Positions 16,324-26,400 of a DNA stretch of 37,565 nucleotides are shown piece after piece; positions within the stretch are counted from its first letter, which is position 1; every line of letters starts with the position of its first letter. This DNA comes from an uncultured Bacteroides sp. (GTDB lineage: Bacteria > Bacteroidota > Bacteroidia > Bacteroidales > Bacteroidaceae). The position numbers were made by a program, and so were the translations under genes. The DNA is taken from assembly GCA_900557355.1 (NCBI GenBank), contig USSR01000004.1:1-37565 (forward strand). The letters are read 5' to 3'. Below the pieces are notes generated by a model. It ran no database searches and had not been told where the DNA came from. It saw only the letters and a list, made by a program, of their open reading frames with translations.

Positions 16324-17605
16324 AATCCTGTATACGTGAAATAGCAATATTGAATGACTTAAAGATTTCACTTATATCGCTGCCTAAGTTCTTATAGACA
16401 TACTGCATGGAATCTTCTGAAGCTCTCTCTGCCTGATAGAAACAGGTATTCTGTAATACGCCCTCTTTACGGGCTATTGACTGAATAGCAGATACCATAT
16501 CAGGATTATGGCTTGCAACTATTATTTTGAGCCCTACTTGTTTATGAAGCAACACCAGTAAACGAGCAAATTCTACAATCCATTGAGGATGAAGATGCGC
16601 CTCAGGTTCATCAATAAGCAAAAGAGACTCTTCATTCAAGTATCCATTTTCAAGCAAACGTTGCAAGTAAGCGAATGACTTGATTCCGGTGGCTGTAGAC
16701 GCAAGCGTGATATCCAATCCATCAGTACGATGATAATGTAATTCGTCATTCTTAAACCATCCCTTATCCACTGAAATCTTACCATTAATGGAACGCATTA
16801 TCCGGGCTAAAAGAAGTCTATTCCGCTCCGGTATATTAGTTCCCGTGGAGCTAAGCATCATATTCGCCAACTCTTTCCAATGATTTAACTCTGATCCTTC
16901 TACTGCTAATGCCATAGGGGTATCAATATATATTGCTCTATGCAACATATAAGGCATACTGAAACACCGTTCTGCCAAAAGAGGAATCTGGTCTTCATAT
17001 AACTGAATAGAAGCAGGAGGATCAAAGATTCCTTCTTCAATCAGATATTCATAGATATACCCTTGTAATCTCCCAACCGGATGCATCCTTAAGTCATCTA
17101 AAAGATTGATGTATGCAGCCGCAACAATATTCTCTAAATCATCACAGTAATCATCCAAAGTAATACCTCCATCCAATGATATAGCAAGATATGTCAGAAT
17201 TCGATTTTTATTCCCCTCGTCACCACTATTCATATAACTTACTAACTCTTTCCGGAAAGAGGCTAACACATCCAAACTCGCATGAAAAAGACTTTCAATA
17301 TCCCCATATACAACTCTGGTCTCCAGCAAGCGGCTATAGGTAACATTGATATTCTCATCTCCTCGATTCACTATATCCCTACGCACTCGATCCGGTTTAC
17401 GCAAGCAATCTTGTATCTGCTTCAACAAGTCGTTATAAGCAAACTCATCAAACCTGTTAAAACCATTAATCAGATAATAAAGCCAACGGGACAATGTACT
17501 TTTTCCACATCCATTTTCTCCGGCAAGCACAGTTATGCCATTAATAGCAATATCTGCTTCTTTAATCGCATTATAATCGGATAATGTATATCTGTAATTA
17601 CTCAT
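16298..17605 (-). CDS. AAA15/21-type (OLD-like, ABC-fold) ATPase
   Basis: Cytoplasmic ATPase of 435 residues. Walker A is GENGCGKST (29-37), the signature-like region STATGIKS (303-310), Walker B LLLIDEPEAHLHP (328-340) and the switch His in ASHNPDM (364-370). Between the Walker boxes is a long helical insertion as in RecF/SMC/OLD-type ATPases. There is no Toprim domain in the chain, unlike OLD nucleases, so any effector must be the overlapping downstream protein. Such ATPase plus small partner pairs are frequent in anti-phage systems (for example Septu, PARIS, AbiL), but neither protein matches those closely by eye. The cassette stands alone between two carbohydrate loci and looks more A+T-rich than both. 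Confidence 0.88.
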   Translation of the reverse strand: MSNYRYTLSDYNAIKEADIAINGITVLAGENGCGKSTLSRWLYYLINGFNRFDEFAYNDLLKQIQDCLRKPDRVRRDIVNRGDENINVTYSRLLETRVVYGDIESLFHASLDVLASFRKELVSYMNSGDEGNKNRILTYLAISLDGGITLDDYCDDLENIVAAAYINLLDDLRMHPVGRLQGYIYEYLIEEGIFDPPASIQLYEDQIPLLAERCFSMPYMLHRAIYIDTPMALAVEGSELNHWKELANMMLSSTGTNIPERNRLLLARIMRSINGKISVDKGWFKNDELHYHRTDGLDITLASTATGIKSFAYLQRLLENGYLNEESLLLIDEPEAHLHPQWIVEFARLLVLLHKQVGLKIIVASHNPDMVSAIQSIARKEGVLQNTCFYQAERASEDSMQYVYKNLGSDISEIFKSFNIAISRIQDYGSTGLSE

Positions 17606-17632
17606 AAGTCTTCATCAAATCATTGAACACAA

Positions 17633-17640
17633 CAAAAATA
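17633..17640 (-). promoter_or_regulatory. Bacteroides -7 element for the ATPase gene
   Basis: TATTTTTG on the minus strand matches TAnnTTTG and ends 28 bp before the ATPase ATG. The -33 TTTG is not well matched. Confidence 0.45.
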
Positions 17641-17855
17641 GAGTATTTATTTGAATTGATAGATAAACTCATTAGATTCTTTTCTTTCAAACTTCATCAT
17701 TAAACTTTAACCATACAACCATTTTGCCAATCTGTCAATTTGATAATCCTATTCGCACGAGAAGCTTCCCTTTCCACCCTAAGTAGAAGAAAAAGAAAAA
17801 ATCGCAGGGATTCCATTTCGCATGATTTCCCCTATCCTTTCTCCTTTACGCTTTT

Positions 17856-17910
17856 ATGACACATCTATCTCCTTTTGTGTCATTCCCTTTCTGTAGTACA
17901 TTAATGTCGC
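17856..17910. promoter_or_regulatory. Candidate operator with three TGTC motifs upstream of GH76 operon
   Basis: ATGACACA (17856-17863) and TGTGTCAT (17876-17883) form a perfect 8-bp inverted repeat, followed by AATGTCGC (17903-17910). A similar minus/plus/plus set occurs at 27136-27190 with the same 47-bp distance between first and last motif. The location 32 bp upstream of the -7 element fits an activator site, possibly for the HTCS at 30608. Confidence 0.45.
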
Positions 17911-17941
17911 GAAATCGTATATCGTTTTACAGGTCGGCGAG

Positions 17942-17949
17942 TAACTTTG
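17942..17949 (+). promoter_or_regulatory. Bacteroides -7 element of the GH76-GH125-DUF4965 operon
   Basis: TAACTTTG matches TAnnTTTG. No good TTTG lies 19-21 bp upstream, as is common at activator-dependent promoters. Leader of about 60 nt to the GH76 start. Confidence 0.5.
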
Positions 17950-18013
17950 CATATTAAGAAAAAGTTTTGCCGACTGAAACAAAATATTAACCCAATAACA
18001 ATCTAAATTAAGA

Positions 18014-19216
18014 ATGATGAACTCAAAACAAGTATTCTTCGGGCTATTGGTATGCATAGCCGCACTGACCGGTTGCGACACCCAGAAACAGGTAGTCGTA
18101 GGCAATGAACTCTCCCTGACACGGGCCAAGCAAACATTGGATTCCCTATACCAGAACTACTCTGCTCCCGGCACATGCCTGCTTCGCGAAAATTATCCTT
18201 CGAATGTTGGCGACTACACCGCAACCTATCTGGCATCCGAAGAACAAAAGAATATACCCAACCAATATTCCTACTTATGGCCTTATTCCGGCACCTTCTC
18301 CGCAGTAAGTGCCTTATATGAGGTTACACAAGATACCCTCTACAAATCACTGCTCGACAAGAAGGTATTAATAGGCTTGGAAGAGTATTTCGATACCCAG
18401 AGAACACCCGAAGCTTACGCTTCCTATATCCGCACAGCTCCCCAATCCGACCGTTTCTACGATGATAATGTCTGGCTGGGCATTGACTTCACCGACACCT
18501 ATTTAGCAACTAAAGAAGATAAATACCTTCAGAAAGCAAAACTCATCTGGAAGTTTATAGAAAGCGGCATGGATGATAACTTAGGTGGTGGCATCTACTG
18601 GTGCGAACAAAAGAAGGGCTCCAAGAATACCTGTTCCAATGCTCCCGGCTCAGTCCTCGCATTGAAACTCTTTAAGGCTACCCAGGATAGTGCTTACCTG
18701 AAGCAAGGGGAACAACTGTACAAATGGACCCAAGCCCAATTACAAGACTCAACAGACTACCTGTACTTTGACAATATATCCCTGAATGGGAAAATAGGTA
18801 AAGCCAAGTTTGCCTACAACAGCGGACAAATGATGCAATCCGCCTCTTTACTATATCAACTCACCGGAAAAGAGGAGTATCTGACCGATGCACAAAATAT
18901 AGCTCAGGCATGCCATAACTACTTCTTTACGGACTATACCCCGGAACATGGCGAAGCATTCAGAATGATCAAACAGGGAGATGTATGGTTTACCGCCGTC
19001 ATGCTGAGGGGGTTCATCGAGCTTTATCATATAGACCACAATAAAACCTATCTGGATTCTTTCAATAAGAGTCTGGACCACGCCTGGGAACATGCCCGCG
19101 ATGAGAAAGGTCTTTTCAACACCGACTTCACCGGCAATAACCGGAATGAACGGAAATGGCTTCTCACACAAGCTGCCATGGTAGAAATGTATGCCCGCCT
19201 TGCAGCTATCCAATAA
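18014..19216 (+). CDS. GH76 endo-alpha-1,6-mannanase-like lipoprotein
   Basis: Glycoside hydrolase family 76 protein of 400 residues with lipobox LTGC (C21). GH76 enzymes cut alpha-1,6-mannan backbones, as in yeast cell-wall mannan. The catalytic Asp pair is in FYDDNVWLG (D150-D151). Other (alpha/alpha)6-barrel features are YLWPYSGTFSAV, DNLGGGIYWCEQKKGSKNTCSNAPG, AYNSGQMMQSASLLYQLTG and the C-terminal WLLTQAAMVEMYARLA. It is the first gene of an operon with GH125 and a DUF4965 protein. Outer-membrane anchoring is inferred from the lipobox; CDTQKQ has only one acidic residue after the Cys, so surface exposure is not assured. Either Met1 or Met2 may start. Confidence 0.92.
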   Translation: MMNSKQVFFGLLVCIAALTGCDTQKQVVVGNELSLTRAKQTLDSLYQNYSAPGTCLLRENYPSNVGDYTATYLASEEQKNIPNQYSYLWPYSGTFSAVSALYEVTQDTLYKSLLDKKVLIGLEEYFDTQRTPEAYASYIRTAPQSDRFYDDNVWLGIDFTDTYLATKEDKYLQKAKLIWKFIESGMDDNLGGGIYWCEQKKGSKNTCSNAPGSVLALKLFKATQDSAYLKQGEQLYKWTQAQLQDSTDYLYFDNISLNGKIGKAKFAYNSGQMMQSASLLYQLTGKEEYLTDAQNIAQACHNYFFTDYTPEHGEAFRMIKQGDVWFTAVMLRGFIELYHIDHNKTYLDSFNKSLDHAWEHARDEKGLFNTDFTGNNRNERKWLLTQAAMVEMYARLAAIQ

Positions 19217-19251
19217 TAATCATACTAATAAAATATCAATACTTCAAGAAT

Positions 19252-20715
19252 ATGAAAAAGAAGAAGATCGGCCTATGCGCAGTGGCACTATTATGTATGA
19301 GTGGCACTGCCAAAGCAGCACTGCCTGCTCTGAAGCAAGATAACACGAAAGTAGTAAATCATGCTCAAATAACCGCTGCTTACAAAACAAATCGTCCGGC
19401 AGTAAAGAACCGCCTCTACACATCACAAGCAGTAGAAGCGGAAATCCTGCGGGTAAAGAAGTTACTGACCAATGCCAAACTGGCATGGATGTTCGAAAAC
19501 TGTTTCCCCAACACATTGGATACCACCGTACACTATCGTCTCTTGAATGGCAAACCGGATACTTTTGTCTACACCGGTGACATCCATGCCATGTGGTTAC
19601 GTGATTCCGGTGCACAAGTGTGGCCTTACGTACAACTTGCCAACCAGGATCCGGAACTGAAGAAGATGCTGGAAGGTGTAATCCGCCGTCAGTTTATGTG
19701 CATCAACATCGATCCTTATGCCAATGCTTATAATGATGGTCCGGTAGGCGGCAGCTGGATGTCGGACCTGACAGACATGAAGCCCGAACTCCATGAACGC
19801 AAGTGGGAGATCGATTCACTCTGCTACCCGCTTCGTCTGGCCTATCAGTATTGGAAAGAAACCGGTGATGCCAGTGTCTTCGATCAAGCCTGGATTGAAG
19901 CGATTACCAATATCCTGAAAACGTTCAAGGAACAGCAACGCAAGGATGGTGTAGGTCCTTATAAGTTCCAACGCAAGACGGAACGTGCTCTCGATACCCT
20001 GAACAACGATGGTCTGGGTGCTCCTGTCAATCCTGTCGGACTAATTGTGTCCTGCTTCCGTCCATCCGATGATGCAACCACTTTCCAATATCTGGTTCCA
20101 TCTAATTTCTTTGCCGTATCTTCTCTAAGAAAAGCGGCCGAAATTCTTTCAACGGTAAACAAGAACAACAGCTTATCGCAAGAATGTACAGCACTTGCCG
20201 ATGAAGTGGAAACCGCACTGAAGAAATATGCTACTTACAACCACCCGGAATTCGGTACTATTTATGCTTTCGAAGTGGATGGCTTCGGCAATCACATGCT
20301 AATGGACGATGCCAATGTACCGAGCCTGCTCGCTATGCCTTATCTGGGTGATGTAGATGTAAACGATCCCATCTATCAGAACACCCGCCGTTTCGTATGG
20401 AGTGAAAGCAATCCGTATTTCTTCAAAGGAAAAGCTGGCGAAGGAATCGGTGGCCCGCACATCGGCTACAATATGGTATGGCCTATGAGTATCATGATGA
20501 AGGCATTCACCAGCCAAGACGATCAGGAAATCAAAGAATGTATCCGGATGCTGATAAACACAGATGCAGGTACAGGTTTCATGCACGAATCCTTCCATAA
20601 AGATGATCCGGCAAACTTCACCCGCGCTTGGTTCGCCTGGCAAAACACACTTTTCGGAGAATTGATTCTGAAACTGGTAAACGAAGGAAAACTGGATTTA
20701 CTGAATAGTATTTAA
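19252..20715 (+). CDS. GH125 exo-alpha-1,6-mannosidase
   Basis: Glycoside hydrolase family 125 (former DUF1237) exo-alpha-mannosidase of 487 residues that removes terminal alpha-1,6-mannose. The start is the ATG at 19252, giving MKKKKIGLCAVALLCMSGTAKA, a signal peptide; the frame is open back to 19156 but that would lie inside the GH76 gene. Family blocks: FENCFPNTLDTTV, TGDIHAMWLRDSGAQVWPY (108-126), DLTDMKPELHERKWEIDSLCYPLRLAY, NPVGLIVSCFRPSDDAT, MLMDDANVPSLLAMPYLG, GEGIGGPHIG and TGFMHESFHKDDP. Cleaved signal and no lipobox suggest the periplasm, where it would trim oligomers made by GH76. It lies 35 bp after GH76 and 8 bp before the DUF4965 gene. Confidence 0.93.
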   Translation: MKKKKIGLCAVALLCMSGTAKAALPALKQDNTKVVNHAQITAAYKTNRPAVKNRLYTSQAVEAEILRVKKLLTNAKLAWMFENCFPNTLDTTVHYRLLNGKPDTFVYTGDIHAMWLRDSGAQVWPYVQLANQDPELKKMLEGVIRRQFMCINIDPYANAYNDGPVGGSWMSDLTDMKPELHERKWEIDSLCYPLRLAYQYWKETGDASVFDQAWIEAITNILKTFKEQQRKDGVGPYKFQRKTERALDTLNNDGLGAPVNPVGLIVSCFRPSDDATTFQYLVPSNFFAVSSLRKAAEILSTVNKNNSLSQECTALADEVETALKKYATYNHPEFGTIYAFEVDGFGNHMLMDDANVPSLLAMPYLGDVDVNDPIYQNTRRFVWSESNPYFFKGKAGEGIGGPHIGYNMVWPMSIMMKAFTSQDDQEIKECIRMLINTDAGTGFMHESFHKDDPANFTRAWFAWQNTLFGELILKLVNEGKLDLLNSI

Positions 20716-20723
20716 AAAACAAG

Positions 20724-23240
20724 ATGCAAAAACAAATGAAAAGTCTATTTACAACGATGTTGGCAATCGGACTGTTCTGCCAATCACAAGCAGCCGACTT
20801 GTTCACACCTGTACAGAAAACGGAACTTCGTGCACCATCTGTAACACTGATTACTTCCGATCCATACCTTTCCATCTGGTCACCCTACGACAAACTGAAT
20901 GAAGGAAGTACCGAACACTGGACTGGAACCGAGCATCCGCTTATCGGAGCTGTCCGTGTAGACGGAAAAGTATATCGTTTCATGGGAAAACAAACGTTGG
21001 AGGCTATACTCCCAATGGTTGAAGATGAAATATGGGAAGGTAACTACACCTTCCAACAACCCGCCGGAAGCTGGACAGACATCGAATACAATGCCAATGG
21101 TTGGAAAGCCGGAAAAGCTGCTTTCGGAAGTTCAGACAGATCTATGATCGGAACCCCTTGGAAAAGTGAACCGGACATTTGGGTACGCCGTGAATTCAAT
21201 CTGAACGAAGATCTGAGCAACCGTCCGGTCTACCTGAAATACTCGCATGATGATGTCTTTGAACTCTATCTGAATGGCGAACGCTTGGTAGCAACAGATT
21301 ATTGCTGGAGAGATAACGTACTCTTGGAATTGACTGCTGAAACCAAAAAGAAGCTTCGCAAAGGCAAAAATGTAATTGCCGCCCACTGTCACAATACAAC
21401 CGGAGGCGCCTATGTAGATTTCGGGTTATTCGTGCCTAACAACCAAACGACTGCCTTTGAAAATCTTGCCATACAGAAATCTGTTTCCGTGTTGCCCACG
21501 CAGACTTATTATACATTCGCTTGCGGACCGGTAGAACTGAATGTCGTGTTTACAGCCCCCTTGATGCTGGACGATCTGGATCTCATCTCTACTCCGGTCA
21601 ACTACATCTCTTATCAGGTGCGCTCCATCGACAAAAAACAGCATGATGTACAGGTATATATAGAAACCACTCCACAACTGGCAGTAAACAAACCCATACA
21701 ACCTACAATTGCTAAAGTGATCCGCCGCAATGGTTTGAGTTATATACAGGCCGGAACAATCGACCAACCTGTCACAGCCCACAAAGGCGACCTGATTTGT
21801 ATAGACTGGGGGTATGCTTATATTGCAGGCAATATGAATGCAACCACAGCAGCCAGCTTGGGCGATTACAATGAAATGAAATCGACATTTGCCTCAAGCG
21901 GAAAGTTACTTCCCAGCAAAGGGGAGATCGTCACACGTCAGGCAAAACTGATGCCTGCCATGGCATACACCGACAACTTGGGAATGGTATCTGCAACCGG
22001 AAAGTCCGGATTCATGATGGTAGGTTACGACGACATTTATTCCATCGAATACATGTACCAGCGTCGTATGGCTTACTGGAAACACGATGGTAAAGTAAGT
22101 ATCTTCGATGCATTCGAACGTGCCAAAGAAAATTATGAAAGCATCATGCAACGTTGCCGTGCCTACGATGCCATGATTCTGAATGATGCCGAACAGGCTG
22201 GCGGTCGCAAATATGCCGAACTCTGCGCATTAGCTTACCGTCAGGTGATTGCCGCCCATAAGCTGTTTAAAGATGAAAAAGGCAATTTGCTGTTCTTCTC
22301 TAAAGAAAACAATAGCAACGGATGTGTCAATACGGTTGACCTGACTTATCCTTCCGCCCCCTTGTTCCTGATATATAATCCCGACCTCCAAAAAGCAATG
22401 ATGACCAGTATCTTCGAATACAGTGCAAGCGGACGCTGGAATAAGCCGTTCCCTGCTCACGACCTGGGCACCTATCCCATAGCCAACGGTCAGGTGTACG
22501 GCGGTGATATGCCACTTGAGGAAGGGGGTAATATGGTAATTCTGACAGCAGCCATTGCCAAAGCAGAAGGCAATGCCAATTATGCCAAACGGTACTGGGA
22601 TCTATTGACTATCTGGACCGACTATCTCGCAGAATACGGGCAGAATCCTGAAAACCAATTATGTACGGATGACTTTGCCGGACACTGGGCACACAATACC
22701 AACCTGTCCGTAAAAGCAATCATGGGCGTTGCCGCTTATAGCGAAATGGCACGTATGCTTGGCATGAATGATATTGCCGACCGATACACAACAACTGCAA
22801 AGAAGATGGCCGTAAAATGGGAAGAAATGGCACGTGAAGGTGACCACTACCGTCTGGCTTTCGACCGTGAAAACACCTGGAGCCAGAAGTATAATATGAT
22901 ATGGGACAAAATGTGGAATTTGAACCTATTCCCCGGTGTTGCTGAAAAGGAAATCAAATATTACCTGACCAAACAGAATGCTTACGGTCTGCCGCTGGAT
23001 AACCGCAAGACTTACAGCAAGTCCGATTGGATTATGTGGACAGCCGCCATGGCTTCCGACCAGGCTACATTTGAAAAGTTCATTGATCCCATTTACAAAT
23101 ATGCCAATGAAACAATCTCCCGTGTACCAATGAACGACTGGCACTATACCGATACAGGTACCTGGGTTGGTTTTAAGGCTCGTTCTGTAATCGGAGGTTA
23201 CTGGATAAAAGTACTGATGGACAAAATGCAGGAGAAATAA
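20724..23240 (+). CDS. Glutaminase-A-like protein (DUF4964/DUF5127/DUF4965/DUF1793) with jelly-roll insert
   Basis: Secreted protein of 838 residues (signal peptide ending QSQA|ADLF; Met1 or Met5 may start). The N-terminal RAPSVTLITSDPYLSIWSP and blocks such as HDLGTYPIANGQVYGGDMPLEEGGNM, DDFAGHWAHNTNLSVKAI and GLPLDNRKTYSKSDWIMWTA are hallmarks of the DUF4964-DUF5127-DUF4965-DUF1793 family, named after fungal glutaminase A but with an (alpha/alpha) barrel like glycosidases. Residues about 95-235 form an extra galactose-binding-like jelly roll (WVRREFNL, YLKYSHDDVFELYLNGERL, GKNVIAAHCHN). Operon position after GH76 and GH125 makes a role in mannoside breakdown more likely than glutamine hydrolysis. 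Its catalytic residues and substrate are not assignable here. Confidence 0.85.
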   Translation: MQKQMKSLFTTMLAIGLFCQSQAADLFTPVQKTELRAPSVTLITSDPYLSIWSPYDKLNEGSTEHWTGTEHPLIGAVRVDGKVYRFMGKQTLEAILPMVEDEIWEGNYTFQQPAGSWTDIEYNANGWKAGKAAFGSSDRSMIGTPWKSEPDIWVRREFNLNEDLSNRPVYLKYSHDDVFELYLNGERLVATDYCWRDNVLLELTAETKKKLRKGKNVIAAHCHNTTGGAYVDFGLFVPNNQTTAFENLAIQKSVSVLPTQTYYTFACGPVELNVVFTAPLMLDDLDLISTPVNYISYQVRSIDKKQHDVQVYIETTPQLAVNKPIQPTIAKVIRRNGLSYIQAGTIDQPVTAHKGDLICIDWGYAYIAGNMNATTAASLGDYNEMKSTFASSGKLLPSKGEIVTRQAKLMPAMAYTDNLGMVSATGKSGFMMVGYDDIYSIEYMYQRRMAYWKHDGKVSIFDAFERAKENYESIMQRCRAYDAMILNDAEQAGGRKYAELCALAYRQVIAAHKLFKDEKGNLLFFSKENNSNGCVNTVDLTYPSAPLFLIYNPDLQKAMMTSIFEYSASGRWNKPFPAHDLGTYPIANGQVYGGDMPLEEGGNMVILTAAIAKAEGNANYAKRYWDLLTIWTDYLAEYGQNPENQLCTDDFAGHWAHNTNLSVKAIMGVAAYSEMARMLGMNDIADRYTTTAKKMAVKWEEMAREGDHYRLAFDRENTWSQKYNMIWDKMWNLNLFPGVAEKEIKYYLTKQNAYGLPLDNRKTYSKSDWIMWTAAMASDQATFEKFIDPIYKYANETISRVPMNDWHYTDTGTWVGFKARSVIGGYWIKVLMDKMQEK

Positions 23241-23260
23241 GTATCTCCTGCACCATACCT

Positions 23261-23367
23261 GAGCCCTATCTGAAGCACACTTGCTCCGTACCTTCTCCAT
23301 CCAGAGGTACCTCTGAGTGGAGAAAGTACGGCAATGGTACGAAGCAAGTATGTTTCAGATAGGGTTC
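23261..23367. repeat. Long nested inverted repeat between convergent genes
   Basis: Outer 32-bp arms at 23261-23292 and 23336-23367 differ at four positions only. Inside lie a 7-bp stem TTCTCCA/TGGAGAA (23293-23299, 23318-23324) and a 14-bp palindrome CAGAGGTACCTCTG (23302-23315). A competing pairing is possible between 23286-23299 and 23318-23331 (14 bp, one mismatch). It has no promoter element in its loop. It may be a strong transcription barrier, a REP/MITE-like element or a structured 3' end. Confidence 0.8.
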
Positions 23368-23373
23368 AAATAG

Positions 23374-23417
23374 AAAATCCCCGATATCCCGTCATGAAGA
23401 AGGATACCGGGGATTTT
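23374..23417. terminator. Bidirectional intrinsic terminator
   Basis: Arms AAAATCCCCGATATCC (23374-23389) and GGATACCGGGGATTTT (23402-23417) pair with one mismatch. The A/T ends give a T-rich tail in both directions. It serves the operon ending at 23240 and the convergent GH38 gene ending at 23435. Confidence 0.85.
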
Positions 23418-23434
23418 AATTCAAACGCCTTTAT

Positions 23435-26400
23435 TTAATACACATTAAATTCATAGATACGCACTGCATTCCCATTTTTGCTTTGTGTCGGTCTAGTTAC
23501 CAAGAGACGAACATAACGCGCTTCTATCGGCTGCGAAAGATTTCTGGATACTTCGTTACCTGAGTTACCAAATATTCCGTCTACCGTCTTCCATTCTTCG
23601 TTAACAGCATTTTTCACCTGTAGGAAGCAGTCACTTGTAATCCAGGATTGGCTTTCTTGTCCGGCATTGAGTAATTTCCAGCCGCTGATAGTCTTGTTTT
23701 CACCCAGGTCGAAATCCACGTAGTTGGGTAATATACTGGTATCACACCACTTTGTTTCGCTATTTCCATCCACCATCAGACGGGGGTGTTCACCTTCACG
23801 CGTATATCCTGACCAACCCATCACATGGGCTTCTTTCAAGATGTTCTCCTTGGGAACGGTAGCTTCCTTGATGGTAACTGAACCTTTCACGGCAGTCCTG
23901 AATAATTGGGTAGCTACTTCCACTGGTTCCATTGTTTCTTTTACAGCAGTAGCGGCAAAAAGAACGATCTTTTCGTTTGCAGGCAATATAACTGTAGTGG
24001 CACCCTTAGGAATATCTACCCCTATCTTAAACATATAGGTAAATTCATAAGGAAGATCTTCGGTAGCTCCATGGCGGTGAGTACCTACATAGGCTATTTC
24101 AGCTTCTTTCAAATACCCTTCTGTATGATTCGTATGTCCCCATTGACCGATAAATCCGGTATAACAAGGGACAAAGGCTTTCTGCTGTGTTTTACCGGTG
24201 GTAAAGGTAGCTTCATAATCCGCATCGGTGGCAGCTGCAAGGAAATAAATACGGTTATATCCTTTGCCTACAGGAATTTGCAGGGTATCTCCGTTACAAG
24301 TCATACCGTTGGCAGCATCTTTCTCACCCAGCTTGAAAGGAATCTGATTCACAGTCAATGATTCAGGAAGCAGTTCCGCTGCATAGGAATAGCCGGATTC
24401 AAAATTTCCTTCATTACGGAATTCGTTCCATGAAGCACATTTACGGTTATAATTCAACGCGAGATATTCTGAATCCAATGTGGCAGCCACTGACCCGGAA
24501 GGTTTCAACTTGATCTTGAATGTCTTGACAGAATAGGGTTTTAAAGAAACCTGCAAGGTGTTTCCTGCGAATGAAGCATTACCGATCTTCTTCTCCGTTC
24601 CGTCTGCTTCACAAGCAGCGGTTATCTCTCCGGCAAAAGTCAGAGTAGCTTTCTGTTCCTGCTTACCCTCAGTTTCGTACACACGTACCACATATTCATC
24701 AGAACTTTCAGCTTTCTTCAATGCTTTAAGCAGTACATTCCGATTATCAGATGAAGCGAAAGAGAAAGTTTTGCCTAATGTACCTTTATGACTATCAGTC
24801 TGGAAAGCCTTCAGACGCTGATTCAACAATTCTCCTTGCTGAACGGTGTCCGCTTTATCCAGCTTACCGTCATGACCTATCAAGCTATAAGTAAAGCTAT
24901 GGAAACCAAAATCCTGACGATTCTGATAAGCATAGTTTCGCTTTGTTTCCGGTGTGTGCAATAGCGTGAGACGAATCGTATTGTCATTGGGCTTATCCCA
25001 TCCGTATTTGCTGTCATTCAATATAGAAACTCCATAACTTTCATTCTTGTCGGTCAGATCGGCCCAATAATGTGCATATACTTCATAGGCTGTAGGGACA
25101 TTATTGCCTCTCTGTATGCTGCCGATACCCAAATCATAGGTCGCCTTCTCATTAGAAACGTTCAGAGGAAACTCTGCTTTCAGCAGGGCGTTGGTACTCT
25201 GCCATTCTATTTCGTTATAGAAATCGATACGAGGTGCCTGACTTCCTTCATAAAGCCGGATGTATTGGCAGAAAACTGATTCATCATGCTGCTTCTTGAT
25301 ACGGATTGTTTTACGTAGCGGACCGTTTTCCACCAGTGTAACCTCAGCATTCTTATCCGTAATGGAAATAGGTTCTTTATCTATGGTTTCTTTCAGAATC
25401 TCCCAAGCCGGCCAGCTATAAGATTTGTTCTCCGTAAAGAGAGCCAGACGGATAGCCTTTCCGGGCTTCACAATTTCTTTATCGTTTTTCTTGTCCAGCA
25501 AAGAAATGATATCTCCGTTAGCATCCAGCTTCATACTGTATACGGAGTTTTCTACCCGGTAGTTTTCGCCTTCACGGACCGGTGCAGAGAGCTCTGTAGC
25601 CTTTTCACCGGAAGTACGGACATCATATACAGCATAACCTACCGGAGGTACCACAGCATCAATCAGCAGATTTGCTTTCCCGTTTTGATAAGAAAGCAAT
25701 TGAGAAGCCACTTTCTTTCCCGCCTCATCAAAAACAGATACGCCTTTGGGAGCGCGCGGCATACTGACTTCCACTTCCACCACACTCTTTGCAGAGAAGC
25801 CCAACGGATTATAAAGTACTACAGGAATACCTTTTACGCGGGTATCCAGTTGGCTGGCAACGCCACGTACCGAGGATGTCAGCACATCTGAGAATTGAGA
25901 AAGAGAAATTAATTCATCATTCCATGAGAATTCATAGGCACGGGGAATACTGGTTCCCGTCAGGTCGTCATGGAACTGATGATATATAAAGCGTTTCCAC
26001 GCATCAGTCAGGAAAGTACCGGGATAATCTGCAAGATTCAGCCACTCGGCACCTACTGCCGCACGTTCGGCTGCATCACCCAGAAGTTCGTTCTGGCGGT
26101 TATAGAGTTTCATAGCCGCTTGCGAAGTATAACATCCGGTACCATGTACGTCCATCAATAGTTCACCATCGTACATAGGAAGTTCAGGATGTTCTTTGTA
26201 AGGCTGATAATCCTTGAACAACTGGTCGCTCGTAGCACTTATAATTTGCAATGGACCATTACCCTTCACGCCTTTCTCTACGGAACGTACGGAACCAATA
26301 GTAGGTGAACCGCCGATGTCACCTGTTCCATAATAACGGTAAACAGTTTTCAAAGGGGTAGTCTCCGCTAATTCCATCAGCTCTTTATTTTCAGATAAAT

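Larger units (their letters stand above)
17606..18013. other. Divergent intergenic region between ATPase cassette and mannan cluster
   Basis: About 400 bp without a gene. From the left: a minus-strand -7 element for the ATPase (17633-17640), an A+T-rich stretch with no recognisable feature (about 17645-17850), a cluster of TGTC-type motifs (17856-17910) and a plus-strand -7 element (17942-17949). Confidence 0.6.

Noticed and set aside
16324..16371. Upstream start for the 262-residue partner of the ATPase
   Set aside because: It would deepen the overlap with the ATPase gene, and the ATG at 16323 has an AGGA site.
17645..17855. Possible small RNA or short gene in the gap before the mannan cluster
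   Set aside because: No start with coding character, no stable hairpin with T tract and no RNA family features seen.
19156..19251. Upstream start of GH125
   Set aside because: Lies inside the GH76 gene; the ATG at 19252 gives a proper signal peptide.
23261..23367. Invertible promoter flanked by inverted repeats, as in Bacteroides phase variation
   Set aside because: The 43-bp interior has no TTTG or TAnnTTTG and no recombinase gene is near.
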